From Bacteroidales bacterium UBA6248 (lineage in GTDB: Bacteria; Bacteroidota; Bacteroidia; Bacteroidales; Lentimicrobiaceae): 64,000 bases of DNA. Position 1 is the first letter of the stretch. Each line of letters begins with the position of its first letter. The stretch is taken from NCBI GenBank assembly GCA_002441345.1, contig DJVU01000067.1:28435-92434 (forward strand), in the 5' to 3' direction. Below, one piece after another: positions 16,973 through 27,355 of the stretch. The translations under genes and the position numbers were made by a program. The notes beneath the pieces are model-generated. The model saw only the letters and a list, made by a program, of their open reading frames with translations, did no database searches and was not told the DNA's origin.

Positions 16973-19900
16973 ATGATCAGGTTTTTTCGCGGCGATACCA
17001 TCTATGCTGTTGGGTGTAATAAAGAACTAACTCCTGCAGATATCAGTAAATTAAGCTGGCTTTTCGGAGGAGCTGCATACCTTGAAGCCCGGTCTGTATC
17101 GGGCTTTTTTATTGGTCCCCGCCGGGAAATGGTAACCCCCTGGAGTACCAATGCGGTTGAAATTACCCAGAATATGGGTATCGAAGGAATTTCCCGCATC
17201 GAAGAATTTATTGTTGCCGATCATTCCGGCGTATCCTATGATCCTATGCTTCAGGCAATGAACGAAGGTCTGGATCAGGATATTTTTACTACCCTGCATG
17301 ATCCGGAGCCGGTGAAAGAAGTCGTTGACATTGCCGGATACAACCTTCAGGAAGGACTTGCTCTTTCCGATGAGGAGATAAGTTATCTGAGCGATCTCAG
17401 CCAACGTATCGGGCGTCCGCTTACCGACAGCGAAGTTTTTGGCTTTTCTCAGGTAAATTCGGAGCATTGCAGACATAAAATTTTTAACGGGACGTTCATT
17501 ATCAATGGAAAAGAGCGTGAGGAGACGTTGTTTTCCATGATACGTAAGACATCAGCAAAGAACCCCAATTTCATTGTTTCAGCTTATAAAGACAATGTGG
17601 CATTTATCAGCGGGCCCCGGATCCGGCAGTTTGCCCCTGAAAATCCGGATCGTCCCGGCTTTTTCCGCGTACGGGATATCGACAGCGTTATTTCGCTGAA
17701 AGCGGAAACCCATAATTTCCCTACAACGGTTGAACCCTTCAACGGAGCAGCAACCGGCAGCGGGGGCGAGATCCGCGATCGTATGGCAGGCGGCAAGGGC
17801 TCAATCCCCATTGCTGGGACAGCCGTTTATATGACTTCCTACCCCCGGAACTGTGAAGAACACATCTGGAAATCGGTGGTTAAACCCCGGAAATGGCTGT
17901 ACCATACTCCCGATGATCTGCTGATCAGAGCCTCCAACGGAGCCAGTGATTTTGGCAATAAGTTCGGTCAGCCGCTTATCTGCGGAAGTCTTCTGACGTT
18001 TGAACATAAAACCGGAAATACCACGTACGGCTACGACAAGGTGATTATGCTGGCCGGAGGAATCGGTTATGCCCGGGCATCCGACAGCCTGAAACAGGAT
18101 CCGCAGCCGGGCGATAAAGTGGTGGTTCTGGGCGGCGATAACTATCGCATCGGCATGGGAGGCGGAGCCGTTTCATCGGTGGCCACCGGACAGTTCAGCA
18201 ATGCCATAGAGCTGAATGCCGTGCAACGGTCGAACCCTGAAATGCAGAAACGCGTTTTTAATGCTGTTCGCGCCATGGCCGAGCTGGAAGACAATCCGGT
18301 GGTCTCCATTCACGATCACGGTGCCGGCGGACATCTTAATTCCCTTTCAGAACTTGTTGAAGTTACCGGCGGACGTATCGATATCGATAAGCTCCCGGTC
18401 GGCGATCCTACCCTCAGCGACCGCGAAATAATCGGCAACGAGTCGCAGGAACGTATGGGTCTTGTGATTCGACCGGACAATATAGAATTCCTGGAACGGG
18501 TGGCAAAGCGCGAACGTGCACCTGTGTTTGTTGTTGGAGAAACAACCGGAGACCAGAATCTCGTTTTTGTAAATAATAAAACCGGGATAAAGCCCATCAA
18601 TCTGCATCTTGCCGATATGTTTGGAAAACCTCCGCGAACGATTCTGGAAGACGTGTCCCGTAAGGATGAATTCCCGGCATTGCGTTACAAAGCCGCAAAC
18701 CTGAAGCAGTATGTAGAGGATGTGCTTCAGCTTGAATCCGTTGCCTGTAAAGACTGGCTCACCAATAAGGTTGACCGTTCGGTTACCGGCCGCGTTGCCA
18801 TGCAGCAGACCGCAGGCCCCCTGCAACTGCCGCTTAACAATCTGGGTGTGGTGGCACTTGACTACTCCGGCAATAAAGGCATTGCCACCTCCATCGGTCA
18901 TGCTCCCGCTGCCGGACTTATCGATGCAGCTGCGGGATCGGTGCTTTCTATAGCTGAAGCTCTTACCAATCTGGTGTGGGCACCTCTCGAACACGGCCTG
19001 AAAGGTGTGTCGCTGAGCGCCAACTGGATGTGGCCATGCCGTAACGCAGGCGAAGATGCCCGGCTTTACGAAGCCGTGAAAGCTGCCAGCGATTTCGCTA
19101 TAGCCCTCGGTATAAACATCCCGACAGGCAAGGATTCCCTTTCGATGACCCAAAAATACCCCGACGGGGAAAAGGTTCTGTCTCCCGGTACGGTAATAAT
19201 TTCTGCGGTAGCTTCCGTGAGCGATATTCGCCGGATTGTAAGTCCCGTGCTGCAGCCTGAGTTTACCTCTTCGCTGGTGTATCTCGATTTTTCTTCCGAT
19301 GCCCTTAAAACCGGAGGAAGTGCCCTGGCACAGGTACTGAACAGCCTGGGTAATGAGGTTCCCTCCGTTACGGATGCTGCCGTTTTCGCAAGAGCGTTTG
19401 AAGCTGTTCAGCAACTTATCGCCCGGGGTGTGGTACTTGCGGGTCACGATATTTCTTCAGGCGGTATGATAACGGCACTGCTCGAGATGCTGTTTGCACA
19501 GCCTGGTATTGGTATGGAAGCCGATTTCAGCACCTTTAATGAGAGCGATATTGTAAAACTGCTCTTCAGTGAGAATCCAGGAGTTATCCTGCAGGTAAGC
19601 GATCTGGACTATACCAGTGTTCTGCTGCACGATATGGATTTGAATTTTAAAGTCTTGGGCAAGCCGGCATTCAGAAGGGCCTTAAACCTTCGCTACAACG
19701 ACGGAAGCACCTTGCTGGATGTGGATGCTCTACGCCGGGTCTGGTACCGCACCTCTTACCTGCTCGACCGCCATCAGAGCGGAGAGGATCATGCCCGCGA
19801 ACGGTTCCGCAATGTGGAAAAACAACCGCTTTCGTTCAATTTTGGTGAAGATTTCACCGGAGAATTCAGTTACTATGGCATTGACCCCATGCGCTCGCAC

Positions 19901-20665
19901 GAAAGCGGCATTAGAGCTGCCATCATTCGCGAAAAAGGGGTGAACGGCGATCGTGAGATGGCCTGGTCGCTCTACCTTGCCGGTTTTGATGTGAAGGATG
20001 TTCACATGACCGACCTTATCAGTGGCAGGGAAACCCTGGAAGATGTGAATATGATCGTTTTTGTCGGTGGATTCAGCAACTCCGACGTACTGGGTTCTGC
20101 CAGAGGATGGGCAGGTGCTTTTATCTACAATCCTGCGGCAAAAGCTGCCCTCGATAATTTCTTTGCCCGTCCCGATACGCTGAGTCTGGGCGTCTGCAAC
20201 GGCTGCCAGCTAATGGTAGAACTGGGGCTTATTTATCCGGCTCACTCCGAAAAAACCGTAATGAAGCATAATGAATCCGGAAAGTTTGAATCAGCGTTCC
20301 TAAACGTTGATATTCCGGAAAACCAAACGGTTATGCTTGGGAGTATGGCCGGCCGCCGCCTCGGAATCTGGATTGCGCACGGCGAAGGCAGGTTCAGTTT
20401 GCCCCTCGGGGAACAGCAGTATCAGATTCCCATGAAATACAGCTATGAAGCATACCCCGGAAATCCTAACGGCTCCTGCTTCAATGCCGCAGCCATTGCA
20501 TCCCAGGATGGAAGACATCTGGCAATGATGCCGCATCTGGAACGATCGGTGTATCCATGGAACTGGGCCTGGTATCCGGCCGGAAGGCAGGCCGATGAGG
20601 TTTCGCCCTGGATTGAACCGTTCGTAAATGCCAGAAGATGGATTGAGGCTCAAAACGGAAAATAA
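16973..20665 (+). CDS. purL: Phosphoribosylformylglycinamidine synthase, single-chain form
   Basis: A 1230-residue FGAM synthase for step four of purine synthesis: FGAR, glutamine and ATP give FGAM. It is the large single-chain type, with an N-terminal PurS-like domain, two AIRS-type ATPase halves (FSQVNSEHCRHKIF about 152-165; AETHNFPT about 243-250; HDHGAGGHLNSLSE and HDISSGG) and a C-terminal class I glutaminase. The glutaminase nucleophile is Cys1075 in GVCNGCQLM, with the catalytic HGEGRF segment after it. Length is normal. A -7 box TAACTTTG lies at 16940-16947 about 25 bases before the ATG; no clear upstream box. A weak ACAGGG/CCCTGT hairpin follows the stop. Confidence 0.97.
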   Translation: MIRFFRGDTIYAVGCNKELTPADISKLSWLFGGAAYLEARSVSGFFIGPRREMVTPWSTNAVEITQNMGIEGISRIEEFIVADHSGVSYDPMLQAMNEGLDQDIFTTLHDPEPVKEVVDIAGYNLQEGLALSDEEISYLSDLSQRIGRPLTDSEVFGFSQVNSEHCRHKIFNGTFIINGKEREETLFSMIRKTSAKNPNFIVSAYKDNVAFISGPRIRQFAPENPDRPGFFRVRDIDSVISLKAETHNFPTTVEPFNGAATGSGGEIRDRMAGGKGSIPIAGTAVYMTSYPRNCEEHIWKSVVKPRKWLYHTPDDLLIRASNGASDFGNKFGQPLICGSLLTFEHKTGNTTYGYDKVIMLAGGIGYARASDSLKQDPQPGDKVVVLGGDNYRIGMGGGAVSSVATGQFSNAIELNAVQRSNPEMQKRVFNAVRAMAELEDNPVVSIHDHGAGGHLNSLSELVEVTGGRIDIDKLPVGDPTLSDREIIGNESQERMGLVIRPDNIEFLERVAKRERAPVFVVGETTGDQNLVFVNNKTGIKPINLHLADMFGKPPRTILEDVSRKDEFPALRYKAANLKQYVEDVLQLESVACKDWLTNKVDRSVTGRVAMQQTAGPLQLPLNNLGVVALDYSGNKGIATSIGHAPAAGLIDAAAGSVLSIAEALTNLVWAPLEHGLKGVSLSANWMWPCRNAGEDARLYEAVKAASDFAIALGINIPTGKDSLSMTQKYPDGEKVLSPGTVIISAVASVSDIRRIVSPVLQPEFTSSLVYLDFSSDALKTGGSALAQVLNSLGNEVPSVTDAAVFARAFEAVQQLIARGVVLAGHDISSGGMITALLEMLFAQPGIGMEADFSTFNESDIVKLLFSENPGVILQVSDLDYTSVLLHDMDLNFKVLGKPAFRRALNLRYNDGSTLLDVDALRRVWYRTSYLLDRHQSGEDHARERFRNVEKQPLSFNFGEDFTGEFSYYGIDPMRSHESGIRAAIIREKGVNGDREMAWSLYLAGFDVKDVHMTDLISGRETLEDVNMIVFVGGFSNSDVLGSARGWAGAFIYNPAAKAALDNFFARPDTLSLGVCNGCQLMVELGLIYPAHSEKTVMKHNESGKFESAFLNVDIPENQTVMLGSMAGRRLGIWIAHGEGRFSLPLGEQQYQIPMKYSYEAYPGNPNGSCFNAAAIASQDGRHLAMMPHLERSVYPWNWAWYPAGRQADEVSPWIEPFVNARRWIEAQNGK

Positions 20666-20745
20666 TGCTGAATATCCGATTGAAGAACAGGGTGCCAATG
20701 GGTGCCCTGTTTCGGTATTTCGTTGCCTGATTTTTTTTCAACAAT

Positions 20746-20777
20746 TTTGCTACTTAAATCAATAATCCATACTTTTA
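20746..20777 (+). promoter_or_regulatory. Putative promoter of the short-chain dehydrogenase gene
   Basis: TTTG at 20746-20749, 20 bases, TACTTTTA at 20770-20777 (one mismatch). The leader would be about 37 bases. It may also drive the acyl-CoA synthetase genes behind. Confidence 0.45.
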
Positions 20778-20819
20778 CCCTTTAGGGAAGATTAGATCGA
20801 ATACCTTTAGCGTGAAAAA

Positions 20820-21581
20820 ATGGGAAAATCTGTATTTATTACCGGTGCCAGCAGCGGAATAGGTCGTTCCTGTGCCCTGCGGTTTGCCGAAACGGGAGCA
20901 GAGCTGATTCTCACCGCCCGCAGGCATGACAGGCTTCAGGCTCTTGCCGAACAAATCCGGAATACGTTTCAAACCAGCGTCTATACCCTCAGTTTTGATA
21001 TTACCCGTGCCGGTGAAATGCAACGTGCAATCGGGTCGTTGCCCGAGCATCTTCGGTGCCCCGATATTCTTATTAACAATGCCGGCCTTGCACTGGGACT
21101 GAAACCTTTTCACGAAGCAAGTTACGATCACTGGGATACCATGATCGACACCAACGTAAAAGGCCTTCTGAATCTCAGCCGTATTATAGCTCCGATGATG
21201 GTGAAACGCGGGAGCGGACATATTATAAACATCGGCAGCATAGCCGGAAAAGAAGTGTATCCGAACGGAAACGTATATTGCGCCACCAAGGCAGCCGTTG
21301 ACAGCCTCACCAAAGCCCTGCGCATCGACCTTCTGCCCTACGGAATCAGAGTTAGCCAGGTAGCTCCGGGTGCCGTAGAAACCGAATTCTCTGTCGTACG
21401 GTTCGAAGGGGATGAGGAACGGGCAAAATCCGTTTATGCCGGATATAAACCACTGAGTGCCTCGGATGTGGCGGATGTTATTATCTGGGTTGCACAGCGG
21501 CCCCCGCATGTCAACATCAGCGATGTCCTTGTAATGCCTGCTGCTCAGGCTTCGGCATCCATATTTCATAAAGAATTTTGA
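20820..21581 (+). CDS. Short-chain dehydrogenase/reductase, YdfG-like
   Basis: A 253-residue classical SDR that oxidises or reduces a hydroxyl/keto group with NADP(H). The cofactor motif TGASSGIG is at residues 8-15, with Arg at the end of the second strand (TARRHDR), which favours NADP. NNAG lies at about 88-91, the catalytic Ser in INIGS at about 140, and Tyr153 and Lys157 in YCATK. The overall sequence resembles the YdfG 3-hydroxy acid (serine/threonine) dehydrogenase subgroup. It is 100 bases upstream of the acyl-CoA synthetases, which might hint at a lipid role, but the subgroup similarity points to small hydroxy acids; the substrate is open. Confidence 0.88.
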   Translation: MGKSVFITGASSGIGRSCALRFAETGAELILTARRHDRLQALAEQIRNTFQTSVYTLSFDITRAGEMQRAIGSLPEHLRCPDILINNAGLALGLKPFHEASYDHWDTMIDTNVKGLLNLSRIIAPMMVKRGSGHIINIGSIAGKEVYPNGNVYCATKAAVDSLTKALRIDLLPYGIRVSQVAPGAVETEFSVVRFEGDEERAKSVYAGYKPLSASDVADVIIWVAQRPPHVNISDVLVMPAAQASASIFHKEF

Positions 21582-21681
21582 ACCGGACAACGCCGGTCGG
21601 GAGTACATAAGCTGCGCCCGGTATGTCACACCTGAATGAAATTGTTTACAAGTCGGAATATTCACGCTAAACCTTAATTTT

Positions 21682-23451
21682 ATGATGACCATTACGAGAA
21701 TTTTTGATCTCCTGCCAAACTATGTGGCTTCATACAAGCCGAAAGACGATGTGCTGGCCGGGAAGGAAGATGGTGTCTGGAAAAAATACAGCATTGACGA
21801 ATACATACGTATTGTAAATGACCTGACATATGGGTTGCTGGCTCTTGGCGTGCAGCCCGGTGATGCCATCGGCACAATTACCGGTAACAAACCGGAGTGG
21901 AACTTTCTCGATATGGCTATTATGCAGTGCGGAGCCATTCACGTTCCGATCTATCCCACCATCAGCCCGGCCGACTACCAGTATATTTTCTGTCATGCTG
22001 AGCTTCAGTATGTGTTTGTTTCTGGTGAAGAGCTTTCGCGGAAAATTAAAGAGGTGGCAACAAACTGCCCAAGCGTTCAGGAAGTGTTTACGTTCAAAAA
22101 GAGAGAAGGTTTCAGAAACCTCCAGGATGTTATTGAACTTGGTCAGGCCGGCCCGCTTCCCGAAAAGGTGGAAAAAATCAAAGCCGGGATCAAATCCGAA
22201 GATCTTGCAACAATTATCTACACTTCAGGCACCACCGGCAATCCGAAAGGAGTAATGCTTTCGCATAAAAACCTCATTTCTAACGTTGTCAATGTTTCCT
22301 ACATCCCAACGTTCGGCGAGGAAGGAAAGGCACTCAGTTTCCTGCCGCTTTGCCACGTTTACGAACGAATGCTCAACTACCTGTATCAGTATCTGGGAAT
22401 TTCAATTTACTATGCCGAAAGTCTGGCAACGATCACGGATAACATTAAGGAGATTCATCCGGATATGATGTGCTGTGTGCCAAGGCTTCTCGAAAAAATA
22501 TACGACAAAATTCAGGCAACGGGCCGCAAGCTGAAAGGCGTAAAACGAATGATCTTCTTCTGGGCGGCTGAGCTTGCCATGAAGTACGATGTGCAGGGAA
22601 ACAACAGCGCCTGGTATATGCTGCGGCTGAAGGTCGCCGATAAACTTATTTACAGCAAGTGGCGTGAAGCTCTCGGCGGAAATTTTAAGATCATTGTTTC
22701 GGGCGGTGCTGCTATACAGCCCAGGCTGGTGCGTACATTCCGTGCAGCCGGACTGCCCATTTACGAAGGATACGGGCTTACCGAAACTTCTCCGGTAATT
22801 GCTGTTACAAGTACCGATGCCAACGGAATCAAACTGGGAACGGTCGGACCTCCCCTTCGCGGAGTGGAAGTGAAAATTGCCGAAGACGGAGAAATTCTGG
22901 CACGCGGACCCAATATCATGATGGGGTATTACAAAAATCCGGAATTAACGGCTTCGGTGATCGATGCGGACGGCTGGTTCCACACCGGCGATATAGGAGT
23001 GATTGAACCCGAAGGTCAGGTCAGGATTACCGGTAGAAAAAAGGAAATTTTCAAGACCTCACTCGGGAAATACATTGCACCGGAATTGCTTGAGAATAAG
23101 ATCAAGGAATCGCCTTTTATCGATAACATTATGGTCGTTGGCGAAAATCAGAAATTTGCTGCTGCCCTGGTTGTTCCCGACTTTAACCATCTGAAGTCGT
23201 GGTGCAAAATCAAAGAGGTTGAATATACCACCGATGCGGAAATGGTTGCCATGCCCAGGATAAAGCAGAGGCTGATGAAGGTTGTAGATCAGTACAACAA
23301 AGAATTCGGCAGTACCGAGCAAATAAAAAAAGTAGAATTTCTGCCGGCCGAATGGTCTATTTCCTCCGGTGAGCTGACCCCGACTCTGAAGCTGAAACGG
23401 GCGTTTATTGCCAGGAAATACGAGACTCAAATCGAAAAACTCTTTATTTAA
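21682..23451 (+). CDS. Long-chain acyl-CoA synthetase (first of three)
   Basis: A 589-residue ANL-superfamily ligase that activates a long-chain fatty acid through acyl-AMP to acyl-CoA. The AMP-binding P-loop YTSGTTGNPKGVM starts near residue 180, LPLCHVYERMLNY follows, GYGLTETSPV marks the A5 motif, and GWFHTGDIG and ITGRKKEIFKTSLGKYIAPE mark the hinge and C-terminal lid. It resembles the FadD15 group (long-chain, membrane associated) rather than short-chain forms. ATG at 21682 and 21685 are both possible starts; the second matches the paralogues better. The next gene follows after eight bases. Confidence 0.93.
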   Translation: MMTITRIFDLLPNYVASYKPKDDVLAGKEDGVWKKYSIDEYIRIVNDLTYGLLALGVQPGDAIGTITGNKPEWNFLDMAIMQCGAIHVPIYPTISPADYQYIFCHAELQYVFVSGEELSRKIKEVATNCPSVQEVFTFKKREGFRNLQDVIELGQAGPLPEKVEKIKAGIKSEDLATIIYTSGTTGNPKGVMLSHKNLISNVVNVSYIPTFGEEGKALSFLPLCHVYERMLNYLYQYLGISIYYAESLATITDNIKEIHPDMMCCVPRLLEKIYDKIQATGRKLKGVKRMIFFWAAELAMKYDVQGNNSAWYMLRLKVADKLIYSKWREALGGNFKIIVSGGAAIQPRLVRTFRAAGLPIYEGYGLTETSPVIAVTSTDANGIKLGTVGPPLRGVEVKIAEDGEILARGPNIMMGYYKNPELTASVIDADGWFHTGDIGVIEPEGQVRITGRKKEIFKTSLGKYIAPELLENKIKESPFIDNIMVVGENQKFAAALVVPDFNHLKSWCKIKEVEYTTDAEMVAMPRIKQRLMKVVDQYNKEFGSTEQIKKVEFLPAEWSISSGELTPTLKLKRAFIARKYETQIEKLFI

Positions 23452-23459
23452 CTAACACG

Positions 23460-25247
23460 ATGTTTATGACACAGGTTACTCGTCTTTTTGACCTATTACC
23501 GCACTATGCCGGGAAATTCAGACCTAAGGATGACGTTATCGCAGGAAAAGAAAACGGAGAATGGAAGAGGTATTCAATAAGCGCTTACCGTGAATTTGCC
23601 GATGCAATCAGTTATGCGCTGATCGGTTCAGGCATCGGGAAAGGCGATATGGTTGCCACCATCATGACCAGCCGGCCTGAGTGGAATTTCATCGATATGG
23701 GAATAATGCAGACAGGAGCCATACACGTTCCCGTTTATCCTACCATCAGCGAGTCGGATTACAAATACATCCTCAATCATGCGGGCGTTAAGATCCTGTT
23801 TATTTCCGGAAAAGATATCTTCCGTAAAATAGAACATATTCTGCCCGAAGTGCCATCCGTCAGCGCTGTGTATTCGATAAAACCAACCGAAGGTACCGGC
23901 TTGTATGCCGATTTTGTGGAGACCGGAAGGAAGAATCCCAATCCCGTGGAACTGGAGAAGCGGAAGGCTGGTGTTGATCCCGGGGATCTTGCAACACTTA
24001 TTTATACATCCGGAACCACCGGCAATCCCAAAGGGGTAATGCTTACCCACGTCAATCTGCTGAGTAACGTGAAGGCAGTAGCATACATCCCGCCCGTCGG
24101 GGAAGAGGGCAGGGCCGTTAGCTACCTTCCTCTTTGTCACGTATACGAACGCATGCTCAACTATGTGTACCAGTATACCGGCATCTCGGTGTATTATGCC
24201 GAAAGTGTCGCTACCGTGGTTGAGAATATGCGCGACGTTTCACCACATATACTTACTACGGTTCCGCGCCTTCTCGAGAAAGTGTACGACAAGATTATCG
24301 CCAACGGCCGAAAGCTGAAAGGCGTGAAGAAGATGATTTTCTTCTGGGCTGTCAGTATTGGACTTCGGTACGAACCCGAAGGTGCAAACGGATGGTTTTA
24401 TCATCTGAAACTCAAGATTGTCGACAAGCTGGTGTTTACCAAATGGAGAGCTGCCCTGGGCAACGACCTTCGCGTAATTGTTTCGGGAGGTGCTGCCCTT
24501 CAGCCACGACTCTCGAGAGTGTTCTGGGCCGCCGGAATCCCGGTTCTGGAAGGGTACGGCTTAACCGAAACTTCACCGGTTATCGCGGTAAACGATTTTA
24601 GCAGGGGAGGAACTCTTTTCGGGACAGTCGGGCGAATCATCAGCGGTGTGGAAGTAAAAATTGCCGAAGACGGGGAAATCCTGGCCAGGGGCCCGAATAT
24701 CATGGCGGGATACTATAAAGAGCCCGGACTAACCAGCGAAGCGATCGATCCAGACGGTTGGTTCCACACCGGAGATGTCGGTAAAATTGAAAAAGGCGAG
24801 CAACTGAAAATTACCGGCCGTAAAAAGGAGATCTTCAAAACCTCCCTGGGTAAATATATAAGTCCCGAACTCATTGAAAATAAATTCAAGGAATCGCCGT
24901 TTATAGACTCATTGATAGTGATGGGCGAAAATCAGAAATTTGCTGCAGCCCTCGTTATCCCCGATTTTAATCATCTGCGAAGCTGGTGTGCCATCAAAGA
25001 AGTGCCGTATACTACGGATTCTGAGATGATAAATCTGCCACGAATCCGGAAACGTATTCAGGTTGAAATCGATAAATTCAATAAGTTCTTCGGAGCTACG
25101 GAGCAGGTGAAGCGTTTCGAACTGCTTGATCATGAATGGACGGTCGACAGCGGCGAACTAACTGCATCGCTTAAGCTCCGCCGGAAGTACATCTGCGATA
25201 AGTACGGTGACAAAATCAAAAAAATATTTAACATCGAAGAGAATTGA
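23460..25247 (+). CDS. Long-chain acyl-CoA synthetase (second of three)
   Basis: A 595-residue paralogue of the preceding gene, eight bases away and clearly in one transcript with it. All active-site motifs are present: YTSGTTGNPKGVM, LPLCHVYERMLNYVYQ, GYGLTETSPV, GWFHTGDVG and ITGRKKEIFKTSLGKYISPE. The ATG at 23466 gives an N-terminus (MTQVTRLFDLLPHY) that lines up with the first copy, so it may be the true start. The close likeness along the whole length shows a tandem duplication that has since diverged. The chain-length preference of each copy cannot be read from the sequence. Confidence 0.93.
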   Translation: MFMTQVTRLFDLLPHYAGKFRPKDDVIAGKENGEWKRYSISAYREFADAISYALIGSGIGKGDMVATIMTSRPEWNFIDMGIMQTGAIHVPVYPTISESDYKYILNHAGVKILFISGKDIFRKIEHILPEVPSVSAVYSIKPTEGTGLYADFVETGRKNPNPVELEKRKAGVDPGDLATLIYTSGTTGNPKGVMLTHVNLLSNVKAVAYIPPVGEEGRAVSYLPLCHVYERMLNYVYQYTGISVYYAESVATVVENMRDVSPHILTTVPRLLEKVYDKIIANGRKLKGVKKMIFFWAVSIGLRYEPEGANGWFYHLKLKIVDKLVFTKWRAALGNDLRVIVSGGAALQPRLSRVFWAAGIPVLEGYGLTETSPVIAVNDFSRGGTLFGTVGRIISGVEVKIAEDGEILARGPNIMAGYYKEPGLTSEAIDPDGWFHTGDVGKIEKGEQLKITGRKKEIFKTSLGKYISPELIENKFKESPFIDSLIVMGENQKFAAALVIPDFNHLRSWCAIKEVPYTTDSEMINLPRIRKRIQVEIDKFNKFFGATEQVKRFELLDHEWTVDSGELTASLKLRRKYICDKYGDKIKKIFNIEEN

Positions 25248-25456
25248 TTAAAAAAATGTGCATATGAGCATGCCTCAGCTCTTGATTTTGGGGTAATTCA
25301 TTGTGTATCTTTATAAAATTATTTCCTTCGCTGCAGCGTCCGTAAGTCGGAGGTTCTGTCAGGTTATAAGCGACTTGTGCAAGCTGTTAATTAGCGATGT
25401 CAGTAGTCGGTACGAATGTTTTATGGTAAACAATTAAATTTTTCCTCCCTGGTTGT

Positions 25457-27328
25457 ATGCGAAAAATAACCCGGATTTTTGACCTTCTGGAGTTATACCG
25501 CGGTGAGTACTCCGCGAAACCGGATGTGTTTGCTTGCAAGTGTGAAGGGTACTGGCGCACAATAGCTGCCGAAGAGTATGTTGCCGTTTCCGGGATGGTC
25601 AGCCGCTCGTTGCTGGCCCTTGGACTGAAGCCGGGCGACAGGGTTGCCACCATCATGGGTAACCGGCCCGAATGGAATTTTCTCGACATGGGCATTCTGC
25701 TTGCCGGATGCGTGCACGTGCCTGTCTATCCAACGCTCAGTACCGATAATTACAAATTTATATTCCAGGATTCCGGAGTAAAAGTAATCTTTGCCGGTTG
25801 CCGCGATGCATACAACCGTATACACGGGATAATTCCCGAATTGAATACGCTTATAGTCTGCTATCTGCTTGAACGTCAGAAAGGTGTCCCTTCGTGGAAC
25901 GAATTCCTTGATGTCGCCGGCCATAATCCCGCCGATGATCAGCTCCTGCCGGATGTTTCCGGTATAAGTCCTGATGACCTTGCAACCATCATTTATACCT
26001 CCGGTACCACCGGCCGTCCCAAAGGCGTTATGTTGTCGCATGCCAATATAGTGAGTAATTTTCTGGCAGTCAGCCAGATTCTTGAACCGCGTAAGGTCAC
26101 CCGGGCCCTCAGTTTTCTGCCCCTTTGCCATGTGTATGAGCGCATGCTCAACTATATGTACCAGAATATGGGAATATCGGTGTATTACGCGGAAAGCCTC
26201 GACCGCCTCCGCGACAATCTGCGCGAGGTAAAACCCGAGATGTTTTGCGCCGTCCCCCGCGTTATCGAGAAAACCTATGCTGCAATTCACCGTAAAGGCC
26301 GTAATCTGAAGGGAATCAATAAGTATGTGTTTTTCTGGGCTCTAAATCTGGGGCATCGTTTTGACTTCCGGAAAATGAGGAATCCCTTATTCCGGCTGCA
26401 ACAGATTATAGCCGACAAACTGATATACAAGCACTGGAGAAAAGTATTTGGTGGTGATCTTAAGATTATTGTGTCGGGCGGAGCTCCATTGCATCCCAAG
26501 CTTGCACGGGTGTTCTGGAGCGCCGGCATTCAGGTTATTGAAGGCTATGGCCTTACTGAAACATCGCCGGTTGTGGCCGTCGGTACTTTCGAGCCCGGTG
26601 GCGTTTGTTTTGGCACCGTAGGCAAAGTGCTTCCCGGCGTTGAACTCAGGCTCGCCGACGACGGAGAAATCCTGGTTAAAGGGCCCAATGTTATGATGGG
26701 CTACTACAACCGCCCGGATCGCAATGCCGAAGTCTTCGATAGCGAGGGATGGTTCCATACCGGCGACATCGGAACCCTCAAAAATGGTAAGTATCTGAAA
26801 ATAACCGACCGTAAAAAGGAAATTTTCAAGACCTCACTCGGAAAGTACATCGCTCCACAGGTTATCGAGAACCGAATGAAAGAGTCGCCATTTATTGATA
26901 ATATAATGGTGATCGGTGAAAACCGGAATTATGCCTCTGCACTGATCGTACCCAATTTCGAGTATCTGCGGTCGTGGTGTGAAGCTAAAAACATTGTCTA
27001 TACCAGCGATATGGAAATGGCTGCAAGAGATGAAGTTATACAACGTATCCAAAGAGATGTTGCAGACCTTAACCTGAAGCTCGACCATACCTGGCAGGTA
27101 AAAAAGATTGCAGTAATGGGCAAGCCGTGGACCGTTGAGTCGGGCGAGCTGTCTCCGACGCTCAAGGTAAGACGCACGTATATGCAGGACCGCTATGCAG
27201 GTCTTATTGCAGAAATCTACGGAGAGCAGGTCAATTATCAGCCGGGACGCAGACGCAGGGAAGAGCTGCACCCTCCGAAACAAAAAACGAAAAGCAAACG
27301 GAATACCAAAGTCAGGCGTAAATCCTGA
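25457..27328 (+). CDS. Long-chain acyl-CoA synthetase (third of three), with basic tail
   Basis: A 623-residue third copy, 209 bases after the second. It keeps YTSGTTGRPKGVM, LPLCHVYERMLNYMYQ, GYGLTETSPVV, GWFHTGDIG and TDRKKEIFKTSLGKYIAP. It is the most divergent of the three and alone has a strongly basic C-terminal extension (about residues 598-623, many Arg and Lys), which might bind phospholipid or nucleic acid; that is inference. The lid motif reads TDRKKE where the other two read TGRKKE. The gap in front has no clear terminator, so it may share the transcript. Confidence 0.92.
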   Translation: MRKITRIFDLLELYRGEYSAKPDVFACKCEGYWRTIAAEEYVAVSGMVSRSLLALGLKPGDRVATIMGNRPEWNFLDMGILLAGCVHVPVYPTLSTDNYKFIFQDSGVKVIFAGCRDAYNRIHGIIPELNTLIVCYLLERQKGVPSWNEFLDVAGHNPADDQLLPDVSGISPDDLATIIYTSGTTGRPKGVMLSHANIVSNFLAVSQILEPRKVTRALSFLPLCHVYERMLNYMYQNMGISVYYAESLDRLRDNLREVKPEMFCAVPRVIEKTYAAIHRKGRNLKGINKYVFFWALNLGHRFDFRKMRNPLFRLQQIIADKLIYKHWRKVFGGDLKIIVSGGAPLHPKLARVFWSAGIQVIEGYGLTETSPVVAVGTFEPGGVCFGTVGKVLPGVELRLADDGEILVKGPNVMMGYYNRPDRNAEVFDSEGWFHTGDIGTLKNGKYLKITDRKKEIFKTSLGKYIAPQVIENRMKESPFIDNIMVIGENRNYASALIVPNFEYLRSWCEAKNIVYTSDMEMAARDEVIQRIQRDVADLNLKLDHTWQVKKIAVMGKPWTVESGELSPTLKVRRTYMQDRYAGLIAEIYGEQVNYQPGRRRREELHPPKQKTKSKRNTKVRRKS

Positions 27329-27355
27329 ATCCCGGGTTTGCCTGAACCTTTGGAA

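Noticed and set aside
18347..19447. A 366-codon open frame on the minus strand inside purL
   Set aside because: It lies fully antisense to the conserved purL sequence, has no recognisable domain, and its codons are Asn/His/Cys-rich as expected from a shadow frame.
20775..21692. A 305-codon minus-strand frame opposite the short-chain dehydrogenase
   Set aside because: It covers the dehydrogenase in antisense and contains no family features.
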